A stretch of 64,000 bases of DNA from assembly GCF_900101265.1 (NCBI RefSeq), contig NZ_FMZS01000001.1, positions 744,001 to 808,000 of the forward strand, read 5' to 3'. The position numbers and the translations under genes were made by a program. Below, one piece after another: positions 17,724 to 25,728 of the stretch; the first letter of the stretch is position 1, and each line of letters starts with the position of its first letter. Under the pieces are notes generated by a model. That model saw only the letters and a program-made list of their open reading frames with translations, did not search any database and was not told the DNA's origin. Source of the DNA: Massilia sp. PDC64 (lineage in GTDB: Bacteria; Pseudomonadota; Gammaproteobacteria; Burkholderiales; Burkholderiaceae_D).

Positions 17724-19184
17724 TTACTGCTTCGGCAATCCGCCCAGCAGCGCCGCCAGCTTCGGCTTCGGCTTGCCCGACGCGGCCGGTGCCGCCGGCA
17801 CTTCCTTGCGCGGGGCCGCCGACGGTTCGTACGGCTTCAGGAACCACGGATCGATCTTGTCGCGGCGCGGCGCGCCGAAGGTGCGCGGGCCGCGGTCGGC
17901 GCGCTCGGTGCGCTCGGCGCGCGGGTTGTCCGATTCGCGGCGGCCGCCACGACGGTCGCCCGTGCGCTCGCCGCGTTCGCCCCGATCGAAGCCGCGCGAC
18001 GGGGCAAAGCCCGTCAGTTCGCCGCGCGTGATGGTCTGCTTGATCAGCTTCTCGATGTCGGCCAGCAGGCGCTCGTCCTTGTCCGAATACACGGACAGCG
18101 CATCGCCCGTGGCGCCGGCGCGGCCCGTGCGGCCGATGCGGTGCACGTAGTCCTCGGCGTTGTACGGCAGGTCGTAGTTGATCACGCACGGCAGGTCGGT
18201 GATGTCGAGGCCGCGGGCCGCGACGTCGGTCGCGACCAGCACGTCGATCTCGCCCTTCTTGAACGCATCCAGCGCGGCGATGCGTTCCTGCTGCGTCTTG
18301 TCGCCGTGGATGGCGGACGCCTTGATGCCGGCCTGCTCGAGGTAACGCGCCAGGCGCGACGCACCGATCTTGGTGTTCGAGAACACGAGGACCTGCTTCA
18401 GGTCGCGCGCGCGGATCAGGTGCTCGACGACGTTGCGCTTCTGCTCTTCGTCGACCTTGTACAGCACCTGCGTGATCGAGGTGTTGGTGGCATTGCTGCG
18501 GGCGACTTCGATCGTCACCGGGTCGTTCAGGAAGCTGGACGCCAGCTTCTTGATCTCGGGCGAGAACGTGGCCGAGAACATCAGGTTCTGGCGCTTCTTC
18601 GGCAGCAGGTTGATGATGCGCTGCAGGTCGGGCAGGAAGCCCATGTCGAGCATGCGGTCGGCTTCGTCCATCACGAGCATCTGGACCTGGGCCAGGCTGA
18701 TGTTCTTCTGCTCCACGTGGTCGAGCAGGCGGCCCGGCGTGGCGATGACGATCTCGACGCCACGGCGCAGGATCTCGGTCTGCGGCTTCATGTCCATGCC
18801 GCCGAAGACGACGGTGGAGCGCAGCGGCGTATGCTGGGCATAGGCCTTGACGTTCTCGGCGACCTGGATCGCCAGTTCGCGCGTCGGCGTCAGGACGAGG
18901 GCGCGCACGGCATGGCGCGCCGGCGACATGCTCGTATTGGCATGCGGCAGCAGCAGCTGGATGATCGGCAGCGAGAAGCTCGCCGTCTTGCCGGTGCCGG
19001 TCTGGGCCGCGCCCATGACGTCGCGGCCCTGCAGGACGATGGGGATCGCCTTGGCCTGGATCGGGGTCGGATGGACATAGCCCTGGTCCGACAGCGCACG
19101 CTGGATCTCAGGCGCGAGGCCGAAATCGGCGAAGCGCACGGTCGGCGCGCCGCCAGCTTCAATGGTGGTCGGTGTTTCAGACAT
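17724..19184 (-). CDS. rhlE: DEAD-box ATP-dependent RNA helicase (RhlE type)
   Basis: 486 residues with the full motif set: Q motif (PTPIQ), AQTGTGKT, PTRELA, DEAD, SAT, VATDVAARGLD and HRIGRTGR. A low-complexity Arg/Gly/Glu-rich tail (~385-486), typical of RhlE proteins, probably adds RNA affinity. Likely roles are ribosome assembly and RNA decay in the cytoplasm. It is monocistronic and faces the LOV kinase gene across a shared terminator. Confidence 0.93.
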   Translation of the reverse strand: MSETPTTIEAGGAPTVRFADFGLAPEIQRALSDQGYVHPTPIQAKAIPIVLQGRDVMGAAQTGTGKTASFSLPIIQLLLPHANTSMSPARHAVRALVLTPTRELAIQVAENVKAYAQHTPLRSTVVFGGMDMKPQTEILRRGVEIVIATPGRLLDHVEQKNISLAQVQMLVMDEADRMLDMGFLPDLQRIINLLPKKRQNLMFSATFSPEIKKLASSFLNDPVTIEVARSNATNTSITQVLYKVDEEQKRNVVEHLIRARDLKQVLVFSNTKIGASRLARYLEQAGIKASAIHGDKTQQERIAALDAFKKGEIDVLVATDVAARGLDITDLPCVINYDLPYNAEDYVHRIGRTGRAGATGDALSVYSDKDERLLADIEKLIKQTITRGELTGFAPSRGFDRGERGERTGDRRGGRRESDNPRAERTERADRGPRTFGAPRRDKIDPWFLKPYEPSAAPRKEVPAAPAASGKPKPKLAALLGGLPKQ

Positions 19185-19478
19185 GTTTTCTTTCGGGCAA
19201 TGAATCGTTGCGTTCTACGGCCGGGCTGCTGCCCTGGCTGGGCCAACGCGGGAAAACCGGGGTGACGGGACGCGCCTCGCGCGGGCTTGGCCGGGAGCGG
19301 CGGCTTTGGCTGACGTAGAGAATCTAAATTCCAAATCGCGCTCAAGGTTACCTCAAATCCTACCCCCTGTATATGAAATCCGCGTTTTTACCTACCTTTA
19401 CCTGCCTTTACAGCTTTAAATCGCTTGCCGGACCGATAATTCTTTGAACAAATCATTCATTAAATAAAGGATTCCAGC

Positions 19479-20096
19479 ATGGTAGCGAGCATCAGCAGCG
19501 GCCTGTCGAAGTGGGCCGATTCCGTCTTTTCCAAACTCGACACGAAGAACCAGGGCTACATCGAAAAAAGCGACCTGCAGAGCGCCCTGTCGGGCGTCGA
19601 CGGTGGCGCCACGCAGTCGAGCGACATCGACGACGCCTTCGGCGCCCTCGACGGCGATGGCGACGGCAAGGTCACCAAGAGCGAGCTGACGGAAGCGATG
19701 ACGAAGCTGTCCGACCAGCTCAACGCCCAGTTCGATGCGGCGCGCATCCAGGGTGGCGGCGGCATGCGGCCGGACGGCCCCCCGCCGGGTCCGCCGCCGG
19801 GCGGTGCAGGCGGCCCCGGCGGCGCCGGCTCGGCCGATTCCACCGATTCCACTGCCAGCACCAGCAGCAGCACGACCGAGCCGGCCGACACCAACGGCGA
19901 CGGCACCGTCAGCGCCCAGGAACAGGCGGCGTACGAGACGAGGCAGGCCAGCGAGTCGGACAGCGGCCAGGCGGCCCAGGCGCACCACGAACGCGATCCG
20001 ATGCGCGAGTTCGCCCATGCGCTGCAATTATTGAAGGCGTATTCGGACGACAGCGACACGTCCTCGACGAGCAGCAGCGTCAGCGTGGAAGCCTGA
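19479..20096 (+). CDS. EF-hand calcium-binding protein
   Basis: 205 residues with three EF-hand loops: DTKNQGYIEKSDL (~21), DGDGDGKVTKSEL (~58) and DTNGDGTVSAQEQ (~138). The last two are canonical; the first is weaker. A Gly/Pro-rich spacer (~93-117) and Ser/Thr-rich stretches separate them. No Sec signal is visible, so location is unclear. The layout recalls proteins annotated as XopAW-type calcium-binding effectors, but no secretion genes lie nearby, so a cytosolic calcium sensor is equally possible. AAAGGA upstream supports the ATG. It converges with the next gene, 3 bp away. Confidence 0.75.
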   Translation: MVASISSGLSKWADSVFSKLDTKNQGYIEKSDLQSALSGVDGGATQSSDIDDAFGALDGDGDGKVTKSELTEAMTKLSDQLNAQFDAARIQGGGGMRPDGPPPGPPPGGAGGPGGAGSADSTDSTASTSSSTTEPADTNGDGTVSAQEQAAYETRQASESDSGQAAQAHHERDPMREFAHALQLLKAYSDDSDTSSTSSSVSVEA

Positions 20097-20099
20097 GAT

Positions 20100-20717
20100 T
20101 CAGGACGTAATCAAGCCGTGCTCGTCGAGCACGTCATGCAGCAGCTCCAGCCGGATCATCGGATTGTCCAGCATGAGCATGCTCTGCTTCTGGTGATTGG
20201 GCAGCGGCAGCAGCTCGCACCAGCGGTTGGCCACCCAGCCGCAATCGTCCAGGCGGAACGGCGGCTGCACGGGCCAGCGGCTCTGCGGCACGTCGTGCAG
20301 CGACGCCAGCACGCGGTCGAGCGCGTCGGCCGCCCCCTTCAGGTCGGACGGGATGCGCACGCTGTGGTCGTCTTCCAGCAATTCCGCCTCGGCCATCCAC
20401 AGGCCGTTCGTGCGGCGCTCGCTTTCCAGCACGTTGAACCGCGCACCGCCGCGGCACACAACCTGCAGCAGGCCCGGCGTGGACGCCGTCGTGTCCTGCA
20501 CGGAGGCCAGCGTGCCCGCGGGTGCGAACCGTTCCTGTCCGTGCGGCGTGCGGACTTCCTGCCCGTGCGTCAGCAGCACGACGCCGAACGGTTCGTCCTC
20601 CGTCAGGCAATGGCTGATCATGTCGAGGTAGCGTACCTCAAAGATCTGTAGCGGCAGCACGCCATCCGGAAACAGGACCGTACTGAGCGGGAACAGGGGT
20701 AACGTGATCGTGGCCAT
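20100..20717 (-). CDS. LON peptidase N-terminal (substrate-binding) domain protein
   Basis: 205 residues from the ATG at 20717 (MATITLPLFPLSTVLFPDG), the standard opening of stand-alone Lon N-domain proteins. PLQIFEVRYLDMI and EPFGVVLL continue the family pattern. The ATPase and protease parts of Lon are absent and length is normal for the stand-alone family. Such proteins are widespread in betaproteobacteria; their substrates are unknown. Confidence 0.87.
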   Translation of the reverse strand: MATITLPLFPLSTVLFPDGVLPLQIFEVRYLDMISHCLTEDEPFGVVLLTHGQEVRTPHGQERFAPAGTLASVQDTTASTPGLLQVVCRGGARFNVLESERRTNGLWMAEAELLEDDHSVRIPSDLKGAADALDRVLASLHDVPQSRWPVQPPFRLDDCGWVANRWCELLPLPNHQKQSMLMLDNPMIRLELLHDVLDEHGLITS

Positions 20718-20770
20718 GCGCGCATGATGACAGATTCGCCGCGCGGGACGGAGCACGATTGCGCGCCGCG

Positions 20771-21217
20771 TCAGTCGTCCGGTCCGACGATCGGCAGGGT
20801 GCGCACGGCCTCGGCCAGCACACGCAGGCGCCACCCCAGGCGCGCCCAGCCGGGATCGGGATGATTCCCCACCCGCACCGTGACGGCATGGCCGGGCGCC
20901 GCGTCGCAGGCGTACACGTAGTCGCCGGCCTGCTCGAACGGCAGGCGGAACGCATGGCCCGGCAGCACGAGCACCTGGCCGAACACGTGCGGCGTGATGT
21001 CGCGGTTGTGCAGCAGCAGGACGTCGCGCACGCCCAGCGTCAGGCGCACCTCGGCCGGCACGAGGCCCGCATGCTCCCCGCGCAGGACGGCAGCGCCGCG
21101 CGGAAACACGAACGTGCGCTCGCGCGTCGGGTAGCGCACGGGCGCGAGCGCGGCCCACAGCAGGACGGCGACGACGGCCAGCGCGGCGCCCCAGCGCACG
21201 CGCTGCAACAGGCTCAT
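20771..21217 (-). CDS. Membrane-anchored cupredoxin-like protein
   Basis: 148 residues from ATG 21217; an in-frame ATG at 21244 would add nine. A hydrophobic N-terminal segment (~10-27) is a signal anchor. The periplasmic part has a cupredoxin-like end: ITPHVFG, then YACDAAPGHAV, placing His, Cys and His in the spacing of type-1 copper ligands. A Met axial ligand is not evident. Copper binding is inferred from this pattern only. Confidence 0.6.
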   Translation of the reverse strand: MSLLQRVRWGAALAVVAVLLWAALAPVRYPTRERTFVFPRGAAVLRGEHAGLVPAEVRLTLGVRDVLLLHNRDITPHVFGQVLVLPGHAFRLPFEQAGDYVYACDAAPGHAVTVRVGNHPDPGWARLGWRLRVLAEAVRTLPIVGPDD

Positions 21218-21396
21218 CGTGGAGAAGTGGAAAGGCATGGGCATGGCGTAAAACGCCCATTGTAGCCGGACAGTACGCCGTCCTGTTGTGCGCCGATTCC
21301 GGCCGTACCCCGGTATCCTGTCATGACGGCGCGCTTGCCATGCCGGCAATGGACCATTGCCACCTTTTCCCTTGTCGAGTACAGCGTACTGCATTC

Positions 21397-23682
21397 ATGC
21401 CGCGTCCAGACCCATCGCCCATTCCATCCAATCGCTCATCGCCGCGCAGCCCGGTCCACATTCCCCTGCTCCTGGCCGCGCTCGCGTTTCTCGCCGCGCT
21501 GATCGTGACCTATATGGTGGCGGGCAACGCGCAGCGGACCGCGGCGGGCGAACTGGTCGGCAATTTCAATTTCCGGGCACGCGACATGGCGGCCAGCATC
21601 GACCGGCGCATGGACGTCTACGAGGAAGTGCTGCTGGCCACGTGCGGCTTCCTGCGCGGCTCGATCGACGTCGACCGCGCCGCCTTCGCCGAGTACTACG
21701 GCCTGCTGCACCTGAACGAACGCTTCCCCGGCATCGAGGCGCTGGGCATCGCCGCGATCATCCCGCCCGACCGCATCCAGGCGCACGTCGCGGCGATGCG
21801 CGCCGAGGGCTTTCGCGACTACGCGATCAAGCCGCCCGGGCAGCGTCCCGTGATCACGTCGATCACCCGCATCGAACCGTTCTCGGGGCGCAACCTGCGC
21901 GCCTTCGGCTACGACATGTTCAGCGAGCCGGTGCGGCGCGCGGCGATGGAGCAGGCGCGCGATACCGGACACGCGGTCGCCACCGGCAAGGTCGTGCTGA
22001 TACAGGAAGGCGGCAACGTCGGCCAGCCCGGCTTTCTCGTGTACGTGCCGGTGTACGCGGCGGGCAGCGTGCACGACACGGTCGCGGCCCGGCGCGCCGC
22101 CATCGTCGGCTGGGTGTATGCGCCGTTTCGCATGAACGACCTGATGCGCGGCCTGGGCGGCGAGCACGCGGACGACCTGCTGGTCGAGATCTACGACGGC
22201 CTGGCGCCCACGGCGGACGCCCTGCTCTACCGGTCGTCCGGCACCAGCCCCGCCGGCCACAAGCCGCTGCTGAGCTACCAGACGACGGTCGACAGCGCCG
22301 GCCGCACGTGGACCGTCGTCATCCACTCGACGCCCCGGTTCGAGGCTGCGCTCGAGCGCCGCACGACGATCGCCATCGCGCTCACCGGCGTCGGCCTGGG
22401 CATGCTGCTGGCGCTCGTCGTGTGGCTGCTGGCCTCGGAGCGGCGCCGCGCGCTGCAGCTGGCGCAGCGGATGACGGTGGAACTGCGCGCCTCGCACAAC
22501 CGCATCGACGCCGAACGCGAACGCGTGCGCCTGATCCTGCAGACCGCCTACGACGCCTTCATCGCGGTCGCCCCGGACGGCCGCGTCACGGACTGGAACC
22601 TGCAGGCCTGCAAGCTGTTCGGCTGGCGCGAGGACGAAGCGGTGGGGCACGACGTGCTCGACCTCCTGGTCCCCGCACCGGAGCGCAAGGAATGGCGGGA
22701 CTGCCTGGCGCAGTTCGCGCAGAGCGGTACCTGCGCGATGCTGACGGGGCCCACGGAAATGACGGCGCTGACGCGCGACGGCCCCGCGATCCCGGTGGAG
22801 GTCGCGATCACGCCGCTGGCGACCCGGCAAGGCTACGGCATCACGGCGTTCGTGCGCGACATCCGCCCGCGCAAGGAGGCGGCGGAACGCGAGCAGCAGC
22901 GCCAGCAACGGCTCGAGGAAGCGCGCGCCGCGCTGCTGCGCTCGCAGAAGCTGGAGGCCGTGGGCAAGCTGACGGGCGGCGTGGCGCACGACTTCAACAA
23001 CATCCTGCACATCATCAGCGCCAACGTCCAGCTGATGCTGCGCAGCGACGACAACGGCCGCAAGCGCCTCCTGAACATCCTCGACGCCGTCGAGCGAGGC
23101 AAGAAGCTGGCCGCCCAGCTGCTCGCCTTCGCGCGGCGCCAGCCGCTGCACCCGAGCGTCGTCAACCTGGCGCAGCTCATCGAACGCATGGACACGCTGC
23201 TGCACCGCGCCGCCGGCGACAGCGTCGCGATCCGCATGAACATCCCGCCCGACCTGTGGAACGTCCTCGTCGACCCGAACCAGCTGGAAAACGTGCTGCT
23301 GAACCTCGTCATCAATGCGCGCGACGCGATGGAGGGTGGCGGCAATGTCACCATCACCCTGGCCAACGTGACGATCGATCCGGCCGACCAGCTGGCCTAC
23401 CCCGGCATCCGGCCCGGCGAGTTCGTCACGATCGCCGTCGGCGACACGGGCAGCGGCATGCCGCCCGACGTGATGGAACGGGCCTTCGAACCGTTCTTCA
23501 CGACCAAGCCCGAGGGCAAGGGCACAGGCCTGGGCCTGTCGATGGCGCACGGTTTCGTCAAGCAGAGCGGCGGCCATATCCGCCTGGCGAGCAAGGAGGG
23601 AGAAGGCACGACCGTCACGATCTACCTGCCGCGCGCCCTGCAGGACACGCCCGATCCCGCCTTCGTGCCCGTCCCGCATTGA
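21397..23682 (+). CDS. CHASE-domain sensor histidine kinase with PAS domain
   Basis: 761 residues from ATG 21397. A membrane helix (~23-42), a periplasmic CHASE domain (~80-260), a second helix (~322-345), a PAS domain (~375-490), a HisKA helix with His531 (GGVAHDFNNIL) and an HATPase domain (~630-750: NARDAM, GDTGSGMP, GTGLGLSM). There is no receiver domain, unlike the LOV kinase, so it needs an external response regulator, and none lies adjacent. CHASE domains sense small extracellular ligands; the ligand cannot be told from sequence. Confidence 0.9.
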   Translation: MPRPDPSPIPSNRSSPRSPVHIPLLLAALAFLAALIVTYMVAGNAQRTAAGELVGNFNFRARDMAASIDRRMDVYEEVLLATCGFLRGSIDVDRAAFAEYYGLLHLNERFPGIEALGIAAIIPPDRIQAHVAAMRAEGFRDYAIKPPGQRPVITSITRIEPFSGRNLRAFGYDMFSEPVRRAAMEQARDTGHAVATGKVVLIQEGGNVGQPGFLVYVPVYAAGSVHDTVAARRAAIVGWVYAPFRMNDLMRGLGGEHADDLLVEIYDGLAPTADALLYRSSGTSPAGHKPLLSYQTTVDSAGRTWTVVIHSTPRFEAALERRTTIAIALTGVGLGMLLALVVWLLASERRRALQLAQRMTVELRASHNRIDAERERVRLILQTAYDAFIAVAPDGRVTDWNLQACKLFGWREDEAVGHDVLDLLVPAPERKEWRDCLAQFAQSGTCAMLTGPTEMTALTRDGPAIPVEVAITPLATRQGYGITAFVRDIRPRKEAAEREQQRQQRLEEARAALLRSQKLEAVGKLTGGVAHDFNNILHIISANVQLMLRSDDNGRKRLLNILDAVERGKKLAAQLLAFARRQPLHPSVVNLAQLIERMDTLLHRAAGDSVAIRMNIPPDLWNVLVDPNQLENVLLNLVINARDAMEGGGNVTITLANVTIDPADQLAYPGIRPGEFVTIAVGDTGSGMPPDVMERAFEPFFTTKPEGKGTGLGLSMAHGFVKQSGGHIRLASKEGEGTTVTIYLPRALQDTPDPAFVPVPH

Positions 23683-23712
23683 GCATTTCGTATCACCACC
23701 GCAGGAGATTGT

Positions 23713-24999
23713 TTGAGCACTACCGACCACCACCATGCCGACGCCCTCGACGCCGCGCCGCGCGCGCCCGGCTTCGACAACTCGATTGCGTTCCTCGCCG
23801 AAGGCTACGAGTTCATGCCGCGCCGCTACGCCGCGCTGGACAGCGACATGTTCGCGACCCGCCTGATGCTGCAGCGCGTGCTGTGCGTGCGCGGCGAGGA
23901 CGCGGGCCGCATGTTTTATCAACCCGGCCGCTTCACGCGCCGCCACGCGCTGCCGGCGACGACGATGGCCCTGCTGCAGGACTTCGGCAGCGTGATGGCG
24001 CTCGACGGCGAAGCACACAGGAAGCGCAAGGCCATGCTGATGTCGCTGTTCGGCCCCCTGGAGCGGCAGCGCCTCGTCGGCCTGGCCGCGGCCGAATGGC
24101 GCACGCGCTTCGCGCAGTGGACGGGCGAGCAGCACGTCGTCGTGCACGATGCCGCGCAGGAAGTGCTGTGCCGTGCCGTGTGCCACTGGGCCGGGATCCC
24201 GGTCAGCGCCGAGGATGCACGGGAGCGCACGCGCGAATTCGCGCGCATGATCGCCGGCGCGGGTTCGGTCGGCCCGCGCAACTGGCGCGGCCACCTCGCG
24301 CGCGCCCGCACCGAGCAATGGGCCCGCGCCCTCGTCGATGCCGTGCGCACCGGCCAGATCCAGCCCCCGTTCGACAGTCCGCTGAACGTGATCGCGCGCC
24401 ACCGCGACGCCGGCGGGGAACTCATGCACCGCAAGCACGCGGGCGTGGAACTCATCAACCTGCTGCGCCCGACCGTCGCGGTGGCGCGCTACATCGTCTT
24501 CGCCCTGCTGGCGCTGCACGACCACCCGCAAGCGCGCGCACGCATCGCGTCAGGCGACGACGCGTACGCGACGTGGTTCATGCAGGAAGTGCGGCGCTAT
24601 TACCCGTTCATCCCGGCGATGGGCGGCCGCGCCCTGCACGCCTTCGACTGGCAGGGCATGCATGTGAAGAAAGGGACGTGGGTGCTGTTCGACCTGTACG
24701 GCACGAACCACCACCCTGGGATCTGGGACGACCCCGAGGTGTTCCGGCCGGAGCGCTTCGACCGCCGGCACAGCAGCGGCTTCGATTTCGTGCCGCACGG
24801 CGGCGGCGACCATTACTCGGGCCACCGCTGCCCGGGCGAATTCGTCACGGGCGACCTGGTGAAATCGGCCCTGCAGCTGTTCGCCGGCGAGATCGCCTAC
24901 GACGTGCCGCCGCAGGACCTGACGGTGAGTCTACGGCGGATTCCGACGTTGCCGGCGAGCGGGTTCGTGATCAAGAACGTGCGCGCGGCCGGTCGATAG
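23713..24999 (+). CDS. Cytochrome P450, CYP152-type fatty-acid peroxygenase
   Basis: 428 residues from a TTG at 23713 behind a strong AGGAGA; no ATG fits better. P450 hallmarks: ExxR (EVRR), PERF and the heme-thiolate loop PHGGGDHYSGHRCPGE with Cys373. The GGGD...GHRCPGE loop and the Arg-Pro pair in NLLRPTVA (Arg252) are diagnostic of CYP152. In that family the substrate carboxylate pairs with this Arg, and H2O2 drives hydroxylation or decarboxylation of fatty acids. No redox partner gene is adjacent, consistent with a peroxygenase. It follows the CHASE kinase gene by 30 bp. Confidence 0.87.
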   Translation: MSTTDHHHADALDAAPRAPGFDNSIAFLAEGYEFMPRRYAALDSDMFATRLMLQRVLCVRGEDAGRMFYQPGRFTRRHALPATTMALLQDFGSVMALDGEAHRKRKAMLMSLFGPLERQRLVGLAAAEWRTRFAQWTGEQHVVVHDAAQEVLCRAVCHWAGIPVSAEDARERTREFARMIAGAGSVGPRNWRGHLARARTEQWARALVDAVRTGQIQPPFDSPLNVIARHRDAGGELMHRKHAGVELINLLRPTVAVARYIVFALLALHDHPQARARIASGDDAYATWFMQEVRRYYPFIPAMGGRALHAFDWQGMHVKKGTWVLFDLYGTNHHPGIWDDPEVFRPERFDRRHSSGFDFVPHGGGDHYSGHRCPGEFVTGDLVKSALQLFAGEIAYDVPPQDLTVSLRRIPTLPASGFVIKNVRAAGR

Positions 25000-25001
25000 C
25001 G

Positions 25002-25457
25002 TTAGCGGACGAGGCGTCCATCCAGCACGCGCACGTGCTCGCCATTGCGGAAGCGCGGCGCGCCCTTCTCCGTGAAGGTGCGGTAACCGCCGGCCGCCAT
25101 CTTCACGCGCACGTCCGTATAGGTTTCCGCCTTCATGTTGCGCTCGATGCGGTTGCCGGCATAGGCGCCGCCCACCGCGCCCGCCACCGTGGCCAGGGTG
25201 CGGCCGCGGCCGCTGCCCACCTGGTTGCCCAGCAGGCCGCCGACGACGGCACCGCCCACGCCGCCGACGCCGCTGGCGCGCTCGGGTTCACGCTTGTACG
25301 TATGGTTCGAGACCACCGTGCCGCAGTTGCGGCATTGCGCTTCCGCGCGCGGGTGGTGGTCGGGTGCCGCCTGGGCCGCGAACGGCGCGGCACTGGCGCC
25401 AAGGACGGCTGCGACGAGGGCAGCACGGGCGGTATGACGGATCGAAAATGCTTGCAT
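25002..25457 (-). CDS. Glycine-zipper 2TM-domain envelope protein
   Basis: 151 residues from ATG 25457, with AGGGGAA upstream. The Sec signal ends near residue 31 (PFAAQAA). A CRNC pair follows, then a glycine zipper (~62-105: GGVGGAVVGGLLGNQVGSG and VAGAVGGAYAGNRIE) and a C-terminal part (TDVRVKMAAGGYRTF) like SlyB/YgdR-type surface-antigen proteins. It is probably periplasmic or outer-membrane associated. Its 3' end is 2 bp from the convergent P450 gene. Confidence 0.85.
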   Translation of the reverse strand: MQAFSIRHTARAALVAAVLGASAAPFAAQAAPDHHPRAEAQCRNCGTVVSNHTYKREPERASGVGGVGGAVVGGLLGNQVGSGRGRTLATVAGAVGGAYAGNRIERNMKAETYTDVRVKMAAGGYRTFTEKGAPRFRNGEHVRVLDGRLVR

Positions 25458-25728
25458 GGTGTTCCCCTTACATATCGTTGTAACAAACATGTGTACAGAG
25501 TAACGGCCAGGTCGCACACTGGAAAGATTTAAACAGTATCAATTGCAAGTGAGTGTAACCGCCCATTTTTGGTGCAATATGGAATGATGCGTGCCATAAA
25601 TACGCAATTCTGTCTTTTTGATGCAACTTTTCGGTGCCACGTTGCGAAAGTTTCTCTATAGTACTGACAAGTGATTATTTGAAACAATCTAGAGAAGACG
25701 GGGCGTTACTGCCTGCCTCCGTCATCCC

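Noticed and set aside
21436..24531. 1031-codon minus-strand frame opposite the CHASE kinase and P450
   Set aside because: Shadow frame without recognisable domains or start signals.
21357..25532. 1391-codon plus-strand frame across the CHASE kinase and P450 genes
   Set aside because: Arg/Ala/Pro-rich shadow frame spanning two real genes with intact motifs in other frames.
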